DNA from: CAYJXA01 sp964404595
Lineage (GTDB): Archaea > Nanobdellota > Nanobdellia > Woesearchaeales > GW2011-AR9
Reading direction: 5' to 3'
NCBI GenBank assembly: GCA_964404595.1
Contig: CAYOKQ010000001.1
Span: 27,342-91,341 of the forward strand
DNA: 64,000 nt
Shown here: in pieces, positions 17,192 to 25,546 of the stretch
Layout of the letters: each line of letters starts with the position of its first letter
How positions within the stretch are numbered: the stretch's first letter is position 1
The notes under the pieces: model-generated
Database searches by the model: none
What the model saw: the letters and a program-made list of their open reading frames with translations, nothing else
Told to the model about the DNA's origin: nothing
Translations under genes and position numbers: made by a program

Positions 17192-17943
17192 ATCCCAAAT
17201 ACCATCTTTCGTATTGCCAACACCCGGGGCACATATTGCCTGTTCGCCGCCGAGTTGCCACGAAGATACCAGTAAGAAATTTCTCGTTCCCGACGAAGCA
17301 AACTAACGAGTCTATTTCGTCCGCAGTGATATGCGGCCAGAGCATTCTCCATAGAGGTATTAGTGTCAACGTTATATTCCTGGACAAAAAAATCACGATG
17401 CTGGGCCACAATTCTAGCAGCAGCAGCAATAGCTTTGAAAGGGTTCTTTCGCTCGTCTATTGATTCGTCTACACGCAGTCCTGCTTCTTGAGCAGTTGCC
17501 TTCAGAAGTTGCGCAATGCCTACGGCTCCGCGAGGCGAGCGAGCATCAATTTTAAATGCACTTTCTAGTAACAGCAGAGAATACAAATCGTCGTAGCGCA
17601 CGTTATAACGCTCAGACGCACTTTTTATATTTTCTTCAAATGCACTTGCCCGGCGTCGTGCAGATCGTATAAATCCTCCATGTCGATACAATGCAGAGGC
17701 TTGCTCTATTCGTTTGCGCCTTTCTTCCTTTTGGTGATGATGACGAGCCCATTCAAAATACTTTATAGTCGGTTGTATAATCCTGGGCAGTGTTTGACCA
17801 TCATAAATCTCTTCTGCGATGCTGTATACTGGCTGAATATTTCGATAATCCCGAGCATTCTGGGTGGCCCAGGCACAGTGGTGGTCAGTCTGCGTAGATA
17901 GCCCAATACTGATTACCACGTGCAAACAGGTTCTGCGATCCAT
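17188..17943 (-). CDS. Lytic transglycosylase-like (SLT-domain) protein
   Basis: 251 residues. The C-terminal about 145 residues show the SLT/goose-lysozyme fold motifs in order: 'LLLLESAFKIDA' (catalytic Glu about 127), 'SPRGAVGIAQLL', 'NPFKAIAAAARI' and 'ALAAYHCGRNRL' in place of the usual 'YNAG'. In bacteria these enzymes cleave peptidoglycan. The N-terminus 'CLHVVISIGLS' is only weakly hydrophobic, so secretion is uncertain. Archaea lack murein, so the target could be a bacterial partner's wall or another glycan; that is inference. Confidence 0.85.
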   Translation of the reverse strand: MDRRTCLHVVISIGLSTQTDHHCAWATQNARDYRNIQPVYSIAEEIYDGQTLPRIIQPTIKYFEWARHHHQKEERRKRIEQASALYRHGGFIRSARRRASAFEENIKSASERYNVRYDDLYSLLLLESAFKIDARSPRGAVGIAQLLKATAQEAGLRVDESIDERKNPFKAIAAAARIVAQHRDFFVQEYNVDTNTSMENALAAYHCGRNRLVSLLRREREISYWYLRGNSAANRQYVPRVLAIRKMVFGI

Positions 17944-17949
17944 GCCTGT

Positions 17950-18048
17950 TTAATGAGTTCCCACATATATAATTTGAGCCCATATACCCAAATATTCCAG
18001 TGGAGATTTCTTAACATAACCGAGCAGATCAGCTAAAGTTCTTCTCAT
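17950..18048 (-). CDS. Possible 32-residue ORF upstream of the SLT gene
   Basis: An ATG-to-TAA frame of 32 codons ('MRRTLADLLGYVKKSPLEY') ends 6 bases before the SLT start. A basic N-terminus followed by an amphipathic/hydrophobic stretch could be a short peptide or chance. Preceded by 'GGAAGG'-like purines in the antisense reading. Low confidence. Confidence 0.25.
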   Translation of the reverse strand: MRRTLADLLGYVKKSPLEYLGIWAQIIYVGTH

Positions 18049-18063
18049 TTCAATCCTTCCCTT

Positions 18064-18381
18064 TTACAGTTCCCGCCTGAACGCTTGTATCCTTTCTTCC
18101 TGCTCAATGTATGCTTGGCAGATGGCCACGTGCAATCCATCCACGCCAATCTCCTCTCTTTTAATCCGATATATTAATTCATCATTCCAATTGCTTATTT
18201 TTCTTTCTATCTCACCACGCGGAGTGCGTGCCAATTCTTCCAGAATGCCATGAGGAATAATGTAATTAATTTCTGCACCAGCTCTTTCTTTGATATATAC
18301 TATATGGTCTTCAACTGAAGAAGGATGATAATCAATCTTTAATCGTTCGTCTTGATAAAGTGGCTTTTGATCCATTTTCAC
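18064..18381 (-). CDS. Hypothetical protein
   Basis: 105 residues, not recognised; soluble and charged, with 'IIPHGILEELARTPRGEIER' in the middle and a single cysteine near the C-terminus. The ATG overlaps the stop of the upstream membrane-protein gene by 4 bases, so the two are one operon. Confidence 0.6.
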   Translation of the reverse strand: MKMDQKPLYQDERLKIDYHPSSVEDHIVYIKERAGAEINYIIPHGILEELARTPRGEIERKISNWNDELIYRIKREEIGVDGLHVAICQAYIEQEERIQAFRREL

Positions 18382-18947
18382 TGCACACAGTCATGCTTCC
18401 TAAACCCTTTCTCTACCGCATCTTTTTTGTCGTCAAACCACAGTTGCCGCGACTTTTCGATTTTCTTCGCCCATTCACATTTTGGCTCATGATACACGTT
18501 GCTGTTCTTACTGGCAACATATTTTGCCGGTGAATAGGTTGTAGCAGGTTTTGATTCTGTTTTTGAATCGACTTTGGGCTCTTCAAAGATCATGCTGTGC
18601 AATTCTTCTTTTTTCTTGGGTGCCCTTTTTTTTTGGCGAGGAAAAGAAAGCACCAAGCCGATAAGGGCTAAGACCATCAATACCAAATAAAAATTTTCTT
18701 TAAAGTACCATACCAACGCCAAATTAAGCAGATAGAGTGAAAATACGGCAAAGAAAAGCGGCTTTCCCCAGGACTCATAGAAGACGAATCCTGCCAGGGA
18801 AAGAATTAAGAGCGCCAGCAGGCCGATGAATTCGAGAAGAAAGAAATATCGGCCGCCAGAACTAAGCACTTCCACCAATCCATACAATAACAAGATAAGC
18901 AGTGCAGCATATGAGACTAGAAAAATTAACGATTTATTTTTGTGCAT
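18378..18947 (-). CDS. Membrane protein with C-terminal Ada-like zinc-binding motif
   Basis: 189 residues from the ATG at 18947; an earlier TTG at 18962 is not needed. About four transmembrane helices occupy residues 5-105. A polar linker follows, and the C-terminal 45 residues read 'YHEPKCEWAKKI...F..KKDAVEKGFRKHDC'. This resembles the small Ada/nuclease-associated zinc-binding domain (H/C...C with W-A-K-K). Function unknown; possibly a membrane-tethered metal-binding sensor. Confidence 0.65.
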   Translation of the reverse strand: MHKNKSLIFLVSYAALLILLLYGLVEVLSSGGRYFFLLEFIGLLALLILSLAGFVFYESWGKPLFFAVFSLYLLNLALVWYFKENFYLVLMVLALIGLVLSFPRQKKRAPKKKEELHSMIFEEPKVDSKTESKPATTYSPAKYVASKNSNVYHEPKCEWAKKIEKSRQLWFDDKKDAVEKGFRKHDCVQ

Positions 18948-19021
18948 AGTGCCAGCGAACAAAAGGCGCTATTTAAGTATTTCTATTATGGAGTGGTTAT
19001 ACTCCAACATACTCATTGGAA

Positions 19022-19339
19022 TCAAAATTCATTATCTAAACCTTTCAAGAAACCTTTTTTCTTCAGGTAATCAACTTCAGCCTTACCACGGTACTTATAA
19101 ACAACATCGCCTTTTTCATCGCCACCTAGTTCCCACGGTTCTACCAGAACGACATCATTCTCGCGCACCCATAGCTCCCTTCGTAATCTTCCGGGAATGC
19201 GGCAAATCCTTTCTTTGCTGTCCAGACAAAGGACCCGCATACGGCTACCGCCTAAACGCTGCTGCACCACGCCCAGGATTTCTTTCCCCCGGGGAATGCG
19301 TACACGAATAAGTTGTTCTTCAGGTTGTTGTTCTGGCAT
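19022..19339 (-). CDS. Translation initiation factor aIF1A
   Basis: 105 residues from the ATG at 19339; an upstream in-frame ATG at 19390 would add an unrelated 17-residue tail. The S1-like OB fold is clear: 'IRVRIPRGKEILGVV', 'RMRVLCLDSKERICRIPGRL', 'WVRENDVVLVEPWE'. aIF1A binds the ribosomal A site during initiation. The basic and acidic tail lengths are usual for archaea. Single-gene unit near convergent neighbours. Confidence 0.95.
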   Translation of the reverse strand: MPEQQPEEQLIRVRIPRGKEILGVVQQRLGGSRMRVLCLDSKERICRIPGRLRRELWVRENDVVLVEPWELGGDEKGDVVYKYRGKAEVDYLKKKGFLKGLDNEF

Positions 19340-19442
19340 TAAAGCGTAATAAAGAGGGTATTTTATAAAGCTTTCATCAGAGAAAAGCATATAAACAACT
19401 GCCCTTCCAAATTCTATTCAAAAAGGGGAGAGATACTGTTCT

Positions 19443-20285
19443 ATGGCTAAACGAGTGGAATCACCATCGTCCATCAATACCTTCAAGCATTGCCCCCGTA
19501 AATATTATTACCAATACATTGAAAAGCTGCCCACACTCCCAAATATTCATCAGGTGCGGGGAAATATCGCCCACTCTACTTTAGAAAATTTTTACAACAT
19601 TGATGTTTCATCATTTACTGCTAACAATGTGGCGCAGAAAGTTCAATCAGCAATTCAAGCCCTCTTTTTCCATTACTGGCAACATTATAAAGGAGAATTG
19701 CAGAAATTAGAATTAAGCAAAGACCGGGAACGTTTCTATTTTGAAGAGACCATGCTTATGCTGATGAATTGGGCCAATCATTTCGTCGAAGATGTGCGCA
19801 CCACCATAAAAACAAAGAATATGAGCGTGCAGGAGGCATTTCAATTGCTAACTCCCCTTCGCGAGCAGAAATTTGTGTCAGATCATTACTCAGTCCAAGG
19901 TTTTGTTGACGCCATCCATCAGCTTGAAGACGAGGTCCATATTATTGATTACAAAACGAATGCCAGCTTGGAATTAAAGGACGAGCAAAAACTGCAGTTA
20001 GCTATTTATTGTTTGCTGTACTTTGAAAAGTATGGAAATATCCCTTCCAAAGCAGGCATTTTCTTTTTACGGCATAAGTTGAAGTTGATGAATGTGGATG
20101 AGCAGTTGCTCGAATTAGCAAGGCGTGAGATCAGTTTGATCCACGGCCATACCTCTGAGTACAGCCATATCGATGAGTATCATCGCAAGCCAGGGCCGCT
20201 GTGCAAGTGGAGTTCGGGACGATGTGATTTCTATGAGGTGTGCAAGCCGTTTGACGGGAAGAATGAGATAAACGGCAAGGGATAA
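19443..20285 (+). CDS. RecB-like PD-(D/E)XK nuclease with Fe-S cysteines (Cas4/AddB type)
   Basis: 280 residues. The N-terminal 'SINTFKHCPRKYYYQYIEKL' is the classic first cysteine box of RecB/Cas4-type nucleases. 'GFVDAIHQL..VHIIDYKTN' gives the catalytic D, D and K, and 'LQLAIYCLLYFEK' the QxxxY motif. The C-terminal 'CKWSSGRCDFYEVC' adds three cysteines, so all four ligands for an Fe-S cluster are present. Such proteins are 5'-3' DNA exonucleases in repair or CRISPR adaptation; no CRISPR array or cas genes are in this window, so repair is more likely. Confidence 0.85.
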   Translation: MAKRVESPSSINTFKHCPRKYYYQYIEKLPTLPNIHQVRGNIAHSTLENFYNIDVSSFTANNVAQKVQSAIQALFFHYWQHYKGELQKLELSKDRERFYFEETMLMLMNWANHFVEDVRTTIKTKNMSVQEAFQLLTPLREQKFVSDHYSVQGFVDAIHQLEDEVHIIDYKTNASLELKDEQKLQLAIYCLLYFEKYGNIPSKAGIFFLRHKLKLMNVDEQLLELARREISLIHGHTSEYSHIDEYHRKPGPLCKWSSGRCDFYEVCKPFDGKNEINGKG

Positions 20286-20320
20286 GCATAGACACAAAAG
20301 AGAAGAATGCTTTAAAAAAG

Positions 20321-21202
20321 TTATCCATTTAAAGCCTGAAAACTCATCTGAATAATATCTTTATAGATATCAACATTCTGCAATACAAAGGTTTCCACCA
20401 GCGCTCCCAGAACGAGAAAGATTAAAGCAAACAACAGAAGATATAAGTTAAAACCAAACACTTCCCAAAACCGTGAAGAAGAAAAATCTTCCAGCAGCAC
20501 ATCCTTAGAAATAACTGATCCGGAAATTGCAGCGAGAAAATAAGATATTCCCTCCAGAATCATGTGGGGAAATACCACCAGCATAATTATGCCAAAAAAA
20601 TAGAGGGGGTGTTCTCCGGCAAAAAGAGCCGCATTCTTGGCAGTGATTCCAAAGATGGCTCCCCATACCGAGGCATTCCAGGTAATAAGAAAAATAGCCC
20701 CGTCACCGGTTAGCAGCGCCAGAATAAAGCAAGCTAGCAACACTAAAAAATTGTTGCTCAGCAAACCCAGAAATAATTCACTGGTGAAGATGCCGGCGGT
20801 GGCATTTCCCGCAAAACCTTGACCAAAGCGAATCTCCAATTGTTCACGAAATAAATTATTGGTTTGAAATTCCGGCAGAAGCATGGTGCCGACAGAGTAT
20901 ACCAAGAGAATGCCTAAAAATAAAAACACGTAAATGCGCACCACTTCAATATCATCTCGCCACAAGCCAAGCAATGATACTTTTTGTTCCATCGACTGCT
21001 GCCGTTCTTCGATGGCGAAAATCTTATACATCTCCGGCAGCAACAGCATAGATGTAAAGGCTACTGCCACTAATGCAGGATCTCCCGGAAATAAGACCGT
21101 GGCAATGAGAAGGGCTATGATAGAATACATTACACCGAGAATAAACGCATATCTTCCTTTGTGTTCCAGCCAATCTTCAGGAAAGATATGTTCTAGTACC
21201 AT
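20321..21202 (-). CDS. SpoIIM-family (DUF95) membrane protein
   Basis: 293 residues from the ATG at 21202, which has an AGAGGTG ribosome-binding site; an earlier ATG (21232) lacks one. About six to seven transmembrane helices. The middle 'NNFLVLLACFILALLTGDGAIFLITWN' and 'FFGIIMLVVFPHMILEGISYFLA' match the archaeal SpoIIM-like (stage II sporulation protein M) family. In archaea, which do not sporulate, the role is unknown. Confidence 0.8.
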   Translation of the reverse strand: MVLEHIFPEDWLEHKGRYAFILGVMYSIIALLIATVLFPGDPALVAVAFTSMLLLPEMYKIFAIEERQQSMEQKVSLLGLWRDDIEVVRIYVFLFLGILLVYSVGTMLLPEFQTNNLFREQLEIRFGQGFAGNATAGIFTSELFLGLLSNNFLVLLACFILALLTGDGAIFLITWNASVWGAIFGITAKNAALFAGEHPLYFFGIIMLVVFPHMILEGISYFLAAISGSVISKDVLLEDFSSSRFWEVFGFNLYLLLFALIFLVLGALVETFVLQNVDIYKDIIQMSFQALNG

Positions 21203-21266
21203 ATGCACCTCTTTTTGGAACAAATGAAGCAATAAGTATTTATATAACTTCCGCCTTAGTAAAAGG

Positions 21267-21566
21267 ATGGTGGCTTACAAAGCAAAGAGTGTTACGATCA
21301 GCAGAAAACCTGCTGAAAAGAAAGACGGTACTTGGAGCGCATTTATCGGCCTATTCGATGAGAACAATCCTCATTTAAAAGCCAAAGCCCCCATTAAAGT
21401 CGTGGAGATGAAAGGGATCGACAAAGTGCGCATACGCGATCTACGCAATATTTCCTATTATCTGACCGGCAATGATATTGTAATTAACAATTTGGTGGAG
21501 TTGAACATTGATGTTAAGGACAGCATCATGACTCTGACGGGAAAACAGGAACTGCCGCAGAAATGA
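21267..21566 (+). CDS. Hypothetical protein
   Basis: 99 residues, not recognised. The sequence is beta-rich with a repeated 'VVEMKGIDKVRIRDLR' type pattern; no cysteines. Divergent from the SpoIIM gene with a short shared promoter region that contains a TATA-like 'AAGTATTTATATAAC'. Soluble; probably small barrel-like. No function proposed. Confidence 0.55.
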   Translation: MVAYKAKSVTISRKPAEKKDGTWSAFIGLFDENNPHLKAKAPIKVVEMKGIDKVRIRDLRNISYYLTGNDIVINNLVELNIDVKDSIMTLTGKQELPQK

Positions 21567-21582
21567 TAGGGAAATCCTAAAA

Positions 21583-21901
21583 TCACCTGTGCCAGTTAAT
21601 CGTTTCTAGATCTATTTTATTGAAGTCATATATTTTTCTCTCTTCCAGGTCATAAAACGAATTTTGAAAATTTATCTTTAACTTCGGAAGATTTTTGATC
21701 AGAATACAAATAAAGAAAATCGGTATAAATAATATTGAGACCAACAAGCGGTTTGATAATTTTGTTCGGGCTAAAAATGCGCAGATGCTCCCAAACTTGC
21801 CTGGCACTCTGGCTGGTAGAAATTCTACTCATAGAAATGGGAAATACCAGAATACCTTCCTCGGGCGGCAACTTATTGATGATAAAAAGCCACTCACCCA
21901 C
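21583..21901 (-). pseudogene. Decayed gene: two pieces of one protein in different frames
   Basis: On the minus strand, 21901-21650 reads as a plausible protein start ('LPPEEGILVFPISMSRIST', 'WEHLRIFSPNKIIKPLVG', 'NIIYTDFLYLYSDQKSSEVK') and then stops. A second frame downstream reads 'NSFYDLEERKIYDFNKID', which looks like a protein C-terminus, ending at 21583. The join near 21670 looks like an internal deletion or frameshift. The intact family is not identified with certainty. This explains most of the 21567-21951 interval between two plus-strand genes. Confidence 0.45.
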
Positions 21902-21920
21902 TCGACAACCTCGGTCAAAG

Positions 21921-21929
21921 TATATAAAG
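21921..21929 (+). promoter_or_regulatory. TATA box of the DUF1016 gene
   Basis: 'TATATAAAG' centred about 27 bases before the ATG at 21952, the spacing of leaderless archaeal transcripts. It supports the chosen start. Confidence 0.55.
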
Positions 21930-21951
21930 GGGTATTCTCCTCAAGTATTAC

Positions 21952-22851
21952 ATGAAAAGTTTATTGTTTAAGAATAAGGAGTACCTGCAACTTATTCAGA
22001 AAATTAAGAACGAAGTGAATTTGGTCCAGTTGAAAGCAGTTCTTTTAGTGAATAAAGAACTTCTGCGCTTATATTGGAATATTGGAAAAGCTATTGCTGA
22101 AAAACAGGAACAAAGCGAGTGGGGTGATTCGGTGGTTGAGGCAATTGCTCATGATTTACGTAAAGAATTCCCCCAGATGAAAGGTTTTTCCAGGTCAAAC
22201 TTGTTTAATATGCTCCAGTGGTATACTTTTTATGCTAAAAGGGGGGAGAAAGTCCAACAGCTTGTTGGACAATTACCATGGGGCCATAATGTAGCTATTA
22301 TTAATAAAATTAAAAAAACTGAAGAAGCGCTATTTTATGTCCAACAAAGCATAAAAAATAATTGGTCGAGAAATACTTTAATTCATCAAATCGAACAAGA
22401 ATTGTATCACCGGGTAGGCAAAATAACCCATAACTTTATAGAAACGTTGCCACCATCCCAATCAGACCTAGCACAGCAAACCCTTAAAGACCCTTACGTG
22501 TTTGATTTTCTTTGCCTGAGAGACAAAGCACAAGAGAAAGAAATAGAGAAAGAACTTACCAAACACATCACTAAATTTTTGCTTGAATTGGGAGCTGGTT
22601 TTTCTTTTGTTGGTACACAATATCTTTTAGAAGTTTCTGGTAAAGATTTCTTCATTGATCTTCTATTTTATCACTTAAAATTACGCTGTTATGTAGTTAT
22701 CGAATTAAAAACTGGAGAATTCAGGCCAGAATACGCTGGAAAAGTTAATTTTTATCTTTCAGCAATAGACAATCTCATCAAAGGTAAGCATGATAACCCC
22801 TCAATAGGTATAATTTTATGTAAGAGTAAGGATAAAGTAATAGCAGAGTAA
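21952..22851 (+). CDS. DUF1016 / YhcG-type PD-(D/E)XK nuclease
   Basis: 299 residues. The N-terminal half has the DUF1016 helical region ('LLVNKELLRLYWNIGKAIAE', 'LRKEFPQMKGFSRSNLFNM', 'WGHNVAIINKI'). The C-terminal half holds the nuclease core 'FFIDLLFYHLKLRCYVVIEL' followed by 'KTGEFRPEYAGKVNFYLSA'. Slightly shorter than the usual 330-370 residues. These proteins are common mobile accessory genes, often near restriction or defence loci. It lies beside a decayed gene and just before Hef. Confidence 0.9.
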   Translation: MKSLLFKNKEYLQLIQKIKNEVNLVQLKAVLLVNKELLRLYWNIGKAIAEKQEQSEWGDSVVEAIAHDLRKEFPQMKGFSRSNLFNMLQWYTFYAKRGEKVQQLVGQLPWGHNVAIINKIKKTEEALFYVQQSIKNNWSRNTLIHQIEQELYHRVGKITHNFIETLPPSQSDLAQQTLKDPYVFDFLCLRDKAQEKEIEKELTKHITKFLLELGAGFSFVGTQYLLEVSGKDFFIDLLFYHLKLRCYVVIELKTGEFRPEYAGKVNFYLSAIDNLIKGKHDNPSIGIILCKSKDKVIAE

Positions 22852-22883
22852 AAAGCTCAGTTATAAAAGAAAATGAGAAAAAG

Positions 22884-25091
22884 ATGACCATGATCCGCAA
22901 CTTTACTCCCCGCCTGTACCAGCAAACTATCTTGGGAACCGCCGCTCAGAAAAATACATTGGTGGTGCTCCCAACCGGCATGGGAAAAAGCGCCGTTGCT
23001 TTTATGCTCGCTGCCCAGCGATTGCAAAATTATCCTTCCTTTAAAATTTTAATGCTAGCACCAACCAAACCATTGTGCGAGCAGCATGTGCAGACCTTTC
23101 AAAAACATCTGGACCTCCCCCCACAGAAAATAGTATTATTTACAGGCAGTGTGTCTCCTGAAAAAAGAGGGGAATTATGGAAAAATACCACGGTGGTAGT
23201 ATCAACCCCCCAAGGATTGGAAAACGATGTCATTAATTCGCGAGTTAGATTAGAAGAGGTTTGCTTGCTGATCTTTGACGAATGCCATCATGCAACTAAA
23301 GAATACAGTTATGTCTGGCTGGCTCAGCAATACGAAAAATTAGCCAAATACCCCCGCATACTGGCTTTAACAGCTTCCCCCGGTTCTGACATGGAAAACA
23401 TTCAAGAGATATGCAAAAATCTCTTTATAGAGAAAGTGGAAGTACGAACGGAAGAGGATCCTGATGTCAAGCCCTATGTACAAGAAGTAAAATTCAAATG
23501 GATTAAAGTAGAATTTCCGGCGCAGTTCAAACAGGTGCAAAAATTTCTGCAGGACTGCAAAAAAAGCAAACTGATGGAAGCACAGCATTATGGGTATTGC
23601 AATGATATAAACCTGAATAAAACGCAGTTGTTGGCGCTGCAAGGGGAATTACATCAAAAAATTTCACAAGGAGAGCGAGATTTTGAAATGATGCGCTCAA
23701 TATCACTGCTGGCAGAGGCACTCAAAGTGGACCACGCCTTAGAATTATTAGAATCGCAAGGAATTACGCAGCTTCATTCTTACCTTTCGAAATTACAGCA
23801 GGAAGCTTCCAGCACCAAAGTAAAAGCAGTCCAAAATTTGGTAATAGATGAAAATTTCAAGTCCGCAGCATATCTTACCGGGGAATTGGTGCAACAAGGC
23901 ATAACCCATCCAAAATTAATAAAATTAAAAGAGCTGGTGCAAGAAGAAACTTTACGTGATTCTTCTCGAAAAATAATTATTTTTACCCAATATCGGAATT
24001 CAGGAGAAGAAATAGTCAAAGCGCTCAATCAGCTGCAAATCAGCAATAGCATTTTTGTAGGACAAGCAAAGAAAAACGGCACCGGTTTCTCGCAGAAGCA
24101 GCAGAAGGAAATTTTGGAAAAATTCCGCCAGGGTGAATTTAATGTTCTTATTGCGACGTCCGTTGCGGAAGAAGGTCTGGATATTCCAAAAGTAGATAAA
24201 GTGATTTTCTATGAGCCGATACCCAGTGCTATTCGTTCTATCCAGCGTAGGGGAAGAACAGGAAGATTGGAAGAAGGGGAAGTGACGATGCTCATCACTG
24301 CCGGAACACGCGATGAAGGATATCGCTGGAGTTCCGTGCATAAAGAAAAGCGGATGCACCGGAATCTGGAAGCGCTTAAAAAAGGAATTTCTATAGTGGC
24401 ATCACCAGAGCCAACTACCTTACGACAATTCATCCCAAAGGAACAGCTGGTAGCCGTTGTTGCCGATCATCGGGAAAAAGATAATCGGGTGGTCAAGGAA
24501 CTTATTGAGATCGGCGTGAGCGTGAAAACAGCACAATTGTATTCTGCTGACTATGTGATATCGGGACGGGTGGGGGTAGAACTCAAAAAAGTACCTGATT
24601 TTGTAGCCTCAATTATCGATGGGCGGGTGCTCGAACAAGTGCGCGACCTGAAAAAAAATTTTGAAAAGGCAATCCTCATTATCGAAGGAGAGGAAAATAT
24701 GTACGCGGTGCGCAATGTGCATGCCAACGCCATCCGGGGTATGCTCGCGTCGATTGTGCTTGACTTTGGCGTGCCCGTCTTGTATACTAAGAATCCAAAA
24801 GATACTGCAGGTTTATTGGCGGTAATGGCCAAACGTGAACAAGATAAAGAAAAAGATTTTTCTTTGCATATCAAAAAGCCCCATTCGATGAAAGAGCAGC
24901 AGGAATTTTTGATTTCGGCCTTGCCGGGAATAGGAATAATCGTGGCAAGGAATTTATTGAATTATTTTGGCACGATAAAGAGCGTGGTGAATGCATCGAA
25001 AGAGGAATTACAGGCGCTTGATGGGGTGGGGGAAAAGATTTCGGAAAGGTTGTGGCAGTTGTTTAATGAAGGATATGGGAAGGAAAAATAA
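22884..25091 (+). CDS. hef: Hef/FANCM-type helicase with ERCC4-like nuclease domain and HhH
   Basis: 735 residues. SF2 helicase motifs: 'LPTGMGKS' (30-36), 'DECHH', 'TASPG', and motif VI 'IQRRGRTGRL'. From about residue 520 an ERCC4-type domain follows ('VVADHREKD', 'LYSADYVISGRVGVELKKV'), then a tandem helix-hairpin-helix ('LPGIGIIVARNLL', 'LDGVGEKISERL'). Hef processes stalled replication forks in archaea. The nuclease signature is GDx(n)ERKx3D in active enzymes; here it reads AD-Y and ELKKVPD, so cleavage may be weakened or lost. Confidence 0.92.
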   Translation: MTMIRNFTPRLYQQTILGTAAQKNTLVVLPTGMGKSAVAFMLAAQRLQNYPSFKILMLAPTKPLCEQHVQTFQKHLDLPPQKIVLFTGSVSPEKRGELWKNTTVVVSTPQGLENDVINSRVRLEEVCLLIFDECHHATKEYSYVWLAQQYEKLAKYPRILALTASPGSDMENIQEICKNLFIEKVEVRTEEDPDVKPYVQEVKFKWIKVEFPAQFKQVQKFLQDCKKSKLMEAQHYGYCNDINLNKTQLLALQGELHQKISQGERDFEMMRSISLLAEALKVDHALELLESQGITQLHSYLSKLQQEASSTKVKAVQNLVIDENFKSAAYLTGELVQQGITHPKLIKLKELVQEETLRDSSRKIIIFTQYRNSGEEIVKALNQLQISNSIFVGQAKKNGTGFSQKQQKEILEKFRQGEFNVLIATSVAEEGLDIPKVDKVIFYEPIPSAIRSIQRRGRTGRLEEGEVTMLITAGTRDEGYRWSSVHKEKRMHRNLEALKKGISIVASPEPTTLRQFIPKEQLVAVVADHREKDNRVVKELIEIGVSVKTAQLYSADYVISGRVGVELKKVPDFVASIIDGRVLEQVRDLKKNFEKAILIIEGEENMYAVRNVHANAIRGMLASIVLDFGVPVLYTKNPKDTAGLLAVMAKREQDKEKDFSLHIKKPHSMKEQQEFLISALPGIGIIVARNLLNYFGTIKSVVNASKEELQALDGVGEKISERLWQLFNEGYGKEK

Positions 25092-25115
25092 ATAAAAATA
25101 AAAAAATAAAGAAAA

Positions 25116-25502
25116 TTAAAAAACTTCTTTCTTAAGCAAAGCTTTCTCTACGCTCCATTTCTTATTGCCATAGACTATCAGCACCAAGAAAGCAGCAAAA
25201 AACAACACTGCTAATTCTCCGCCATTGGCTAATGGATTTAATCCTTGCTTGGCATGCACCATGAAGTACGCTACCACCATCTGTATTGCTCCTAGTGTTG
25301 AAAGCAGTCGGGTAAACACTCCCAAGAATATGCCCACTCCCGCTACTACTTCCACGATCGCTGCCACTAACATCAATCCCTGGGCCATGCCTGCGGCAAA
25401 CTTGCCCCATCCATGCATGAAAAACAGCAAGCCGATTAATGCTCTAAACAATACATACAGGTAATCCCCATATTTTTGTACACATTTGTCACAATAACTC
25501 AT
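25116..25502 (-). CDS. DoxX-family membrane protein
   Basis: 128 residues with four hydrophobic helices. 'ALIGLLFFMHGWGKFAAGM' and 'GVFTRLLSTLGAIQMVVAYF' fit the DoxX/DoxD-like family. N-terminal C-x2-C ('YCDKCVQKYG') is an addition. DoxX relatives are linked to redox or stress; the role here is unknown. A conventional RBS-like 'GGGGG' lies before the ATG in the antisense reading. Confidence 0.8.
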   Translation of the reverse strand: MSYCDKCVQKYGDYLYVLFRALIGLLFFMHGWGKFAAGMAQGLMLVAAIVEVVAGVGIFLGVFTRLLSTLGAIQMVVAYFMVHAKQGLNPLANGGELAVLFFAAFLVLIVYGNKKWSVEKALLKKEVF

Positions 25503-25546
25503 AGTTTACACCCCCTAATTTTAATATAGGAAAAAGCCTCTTCCAT

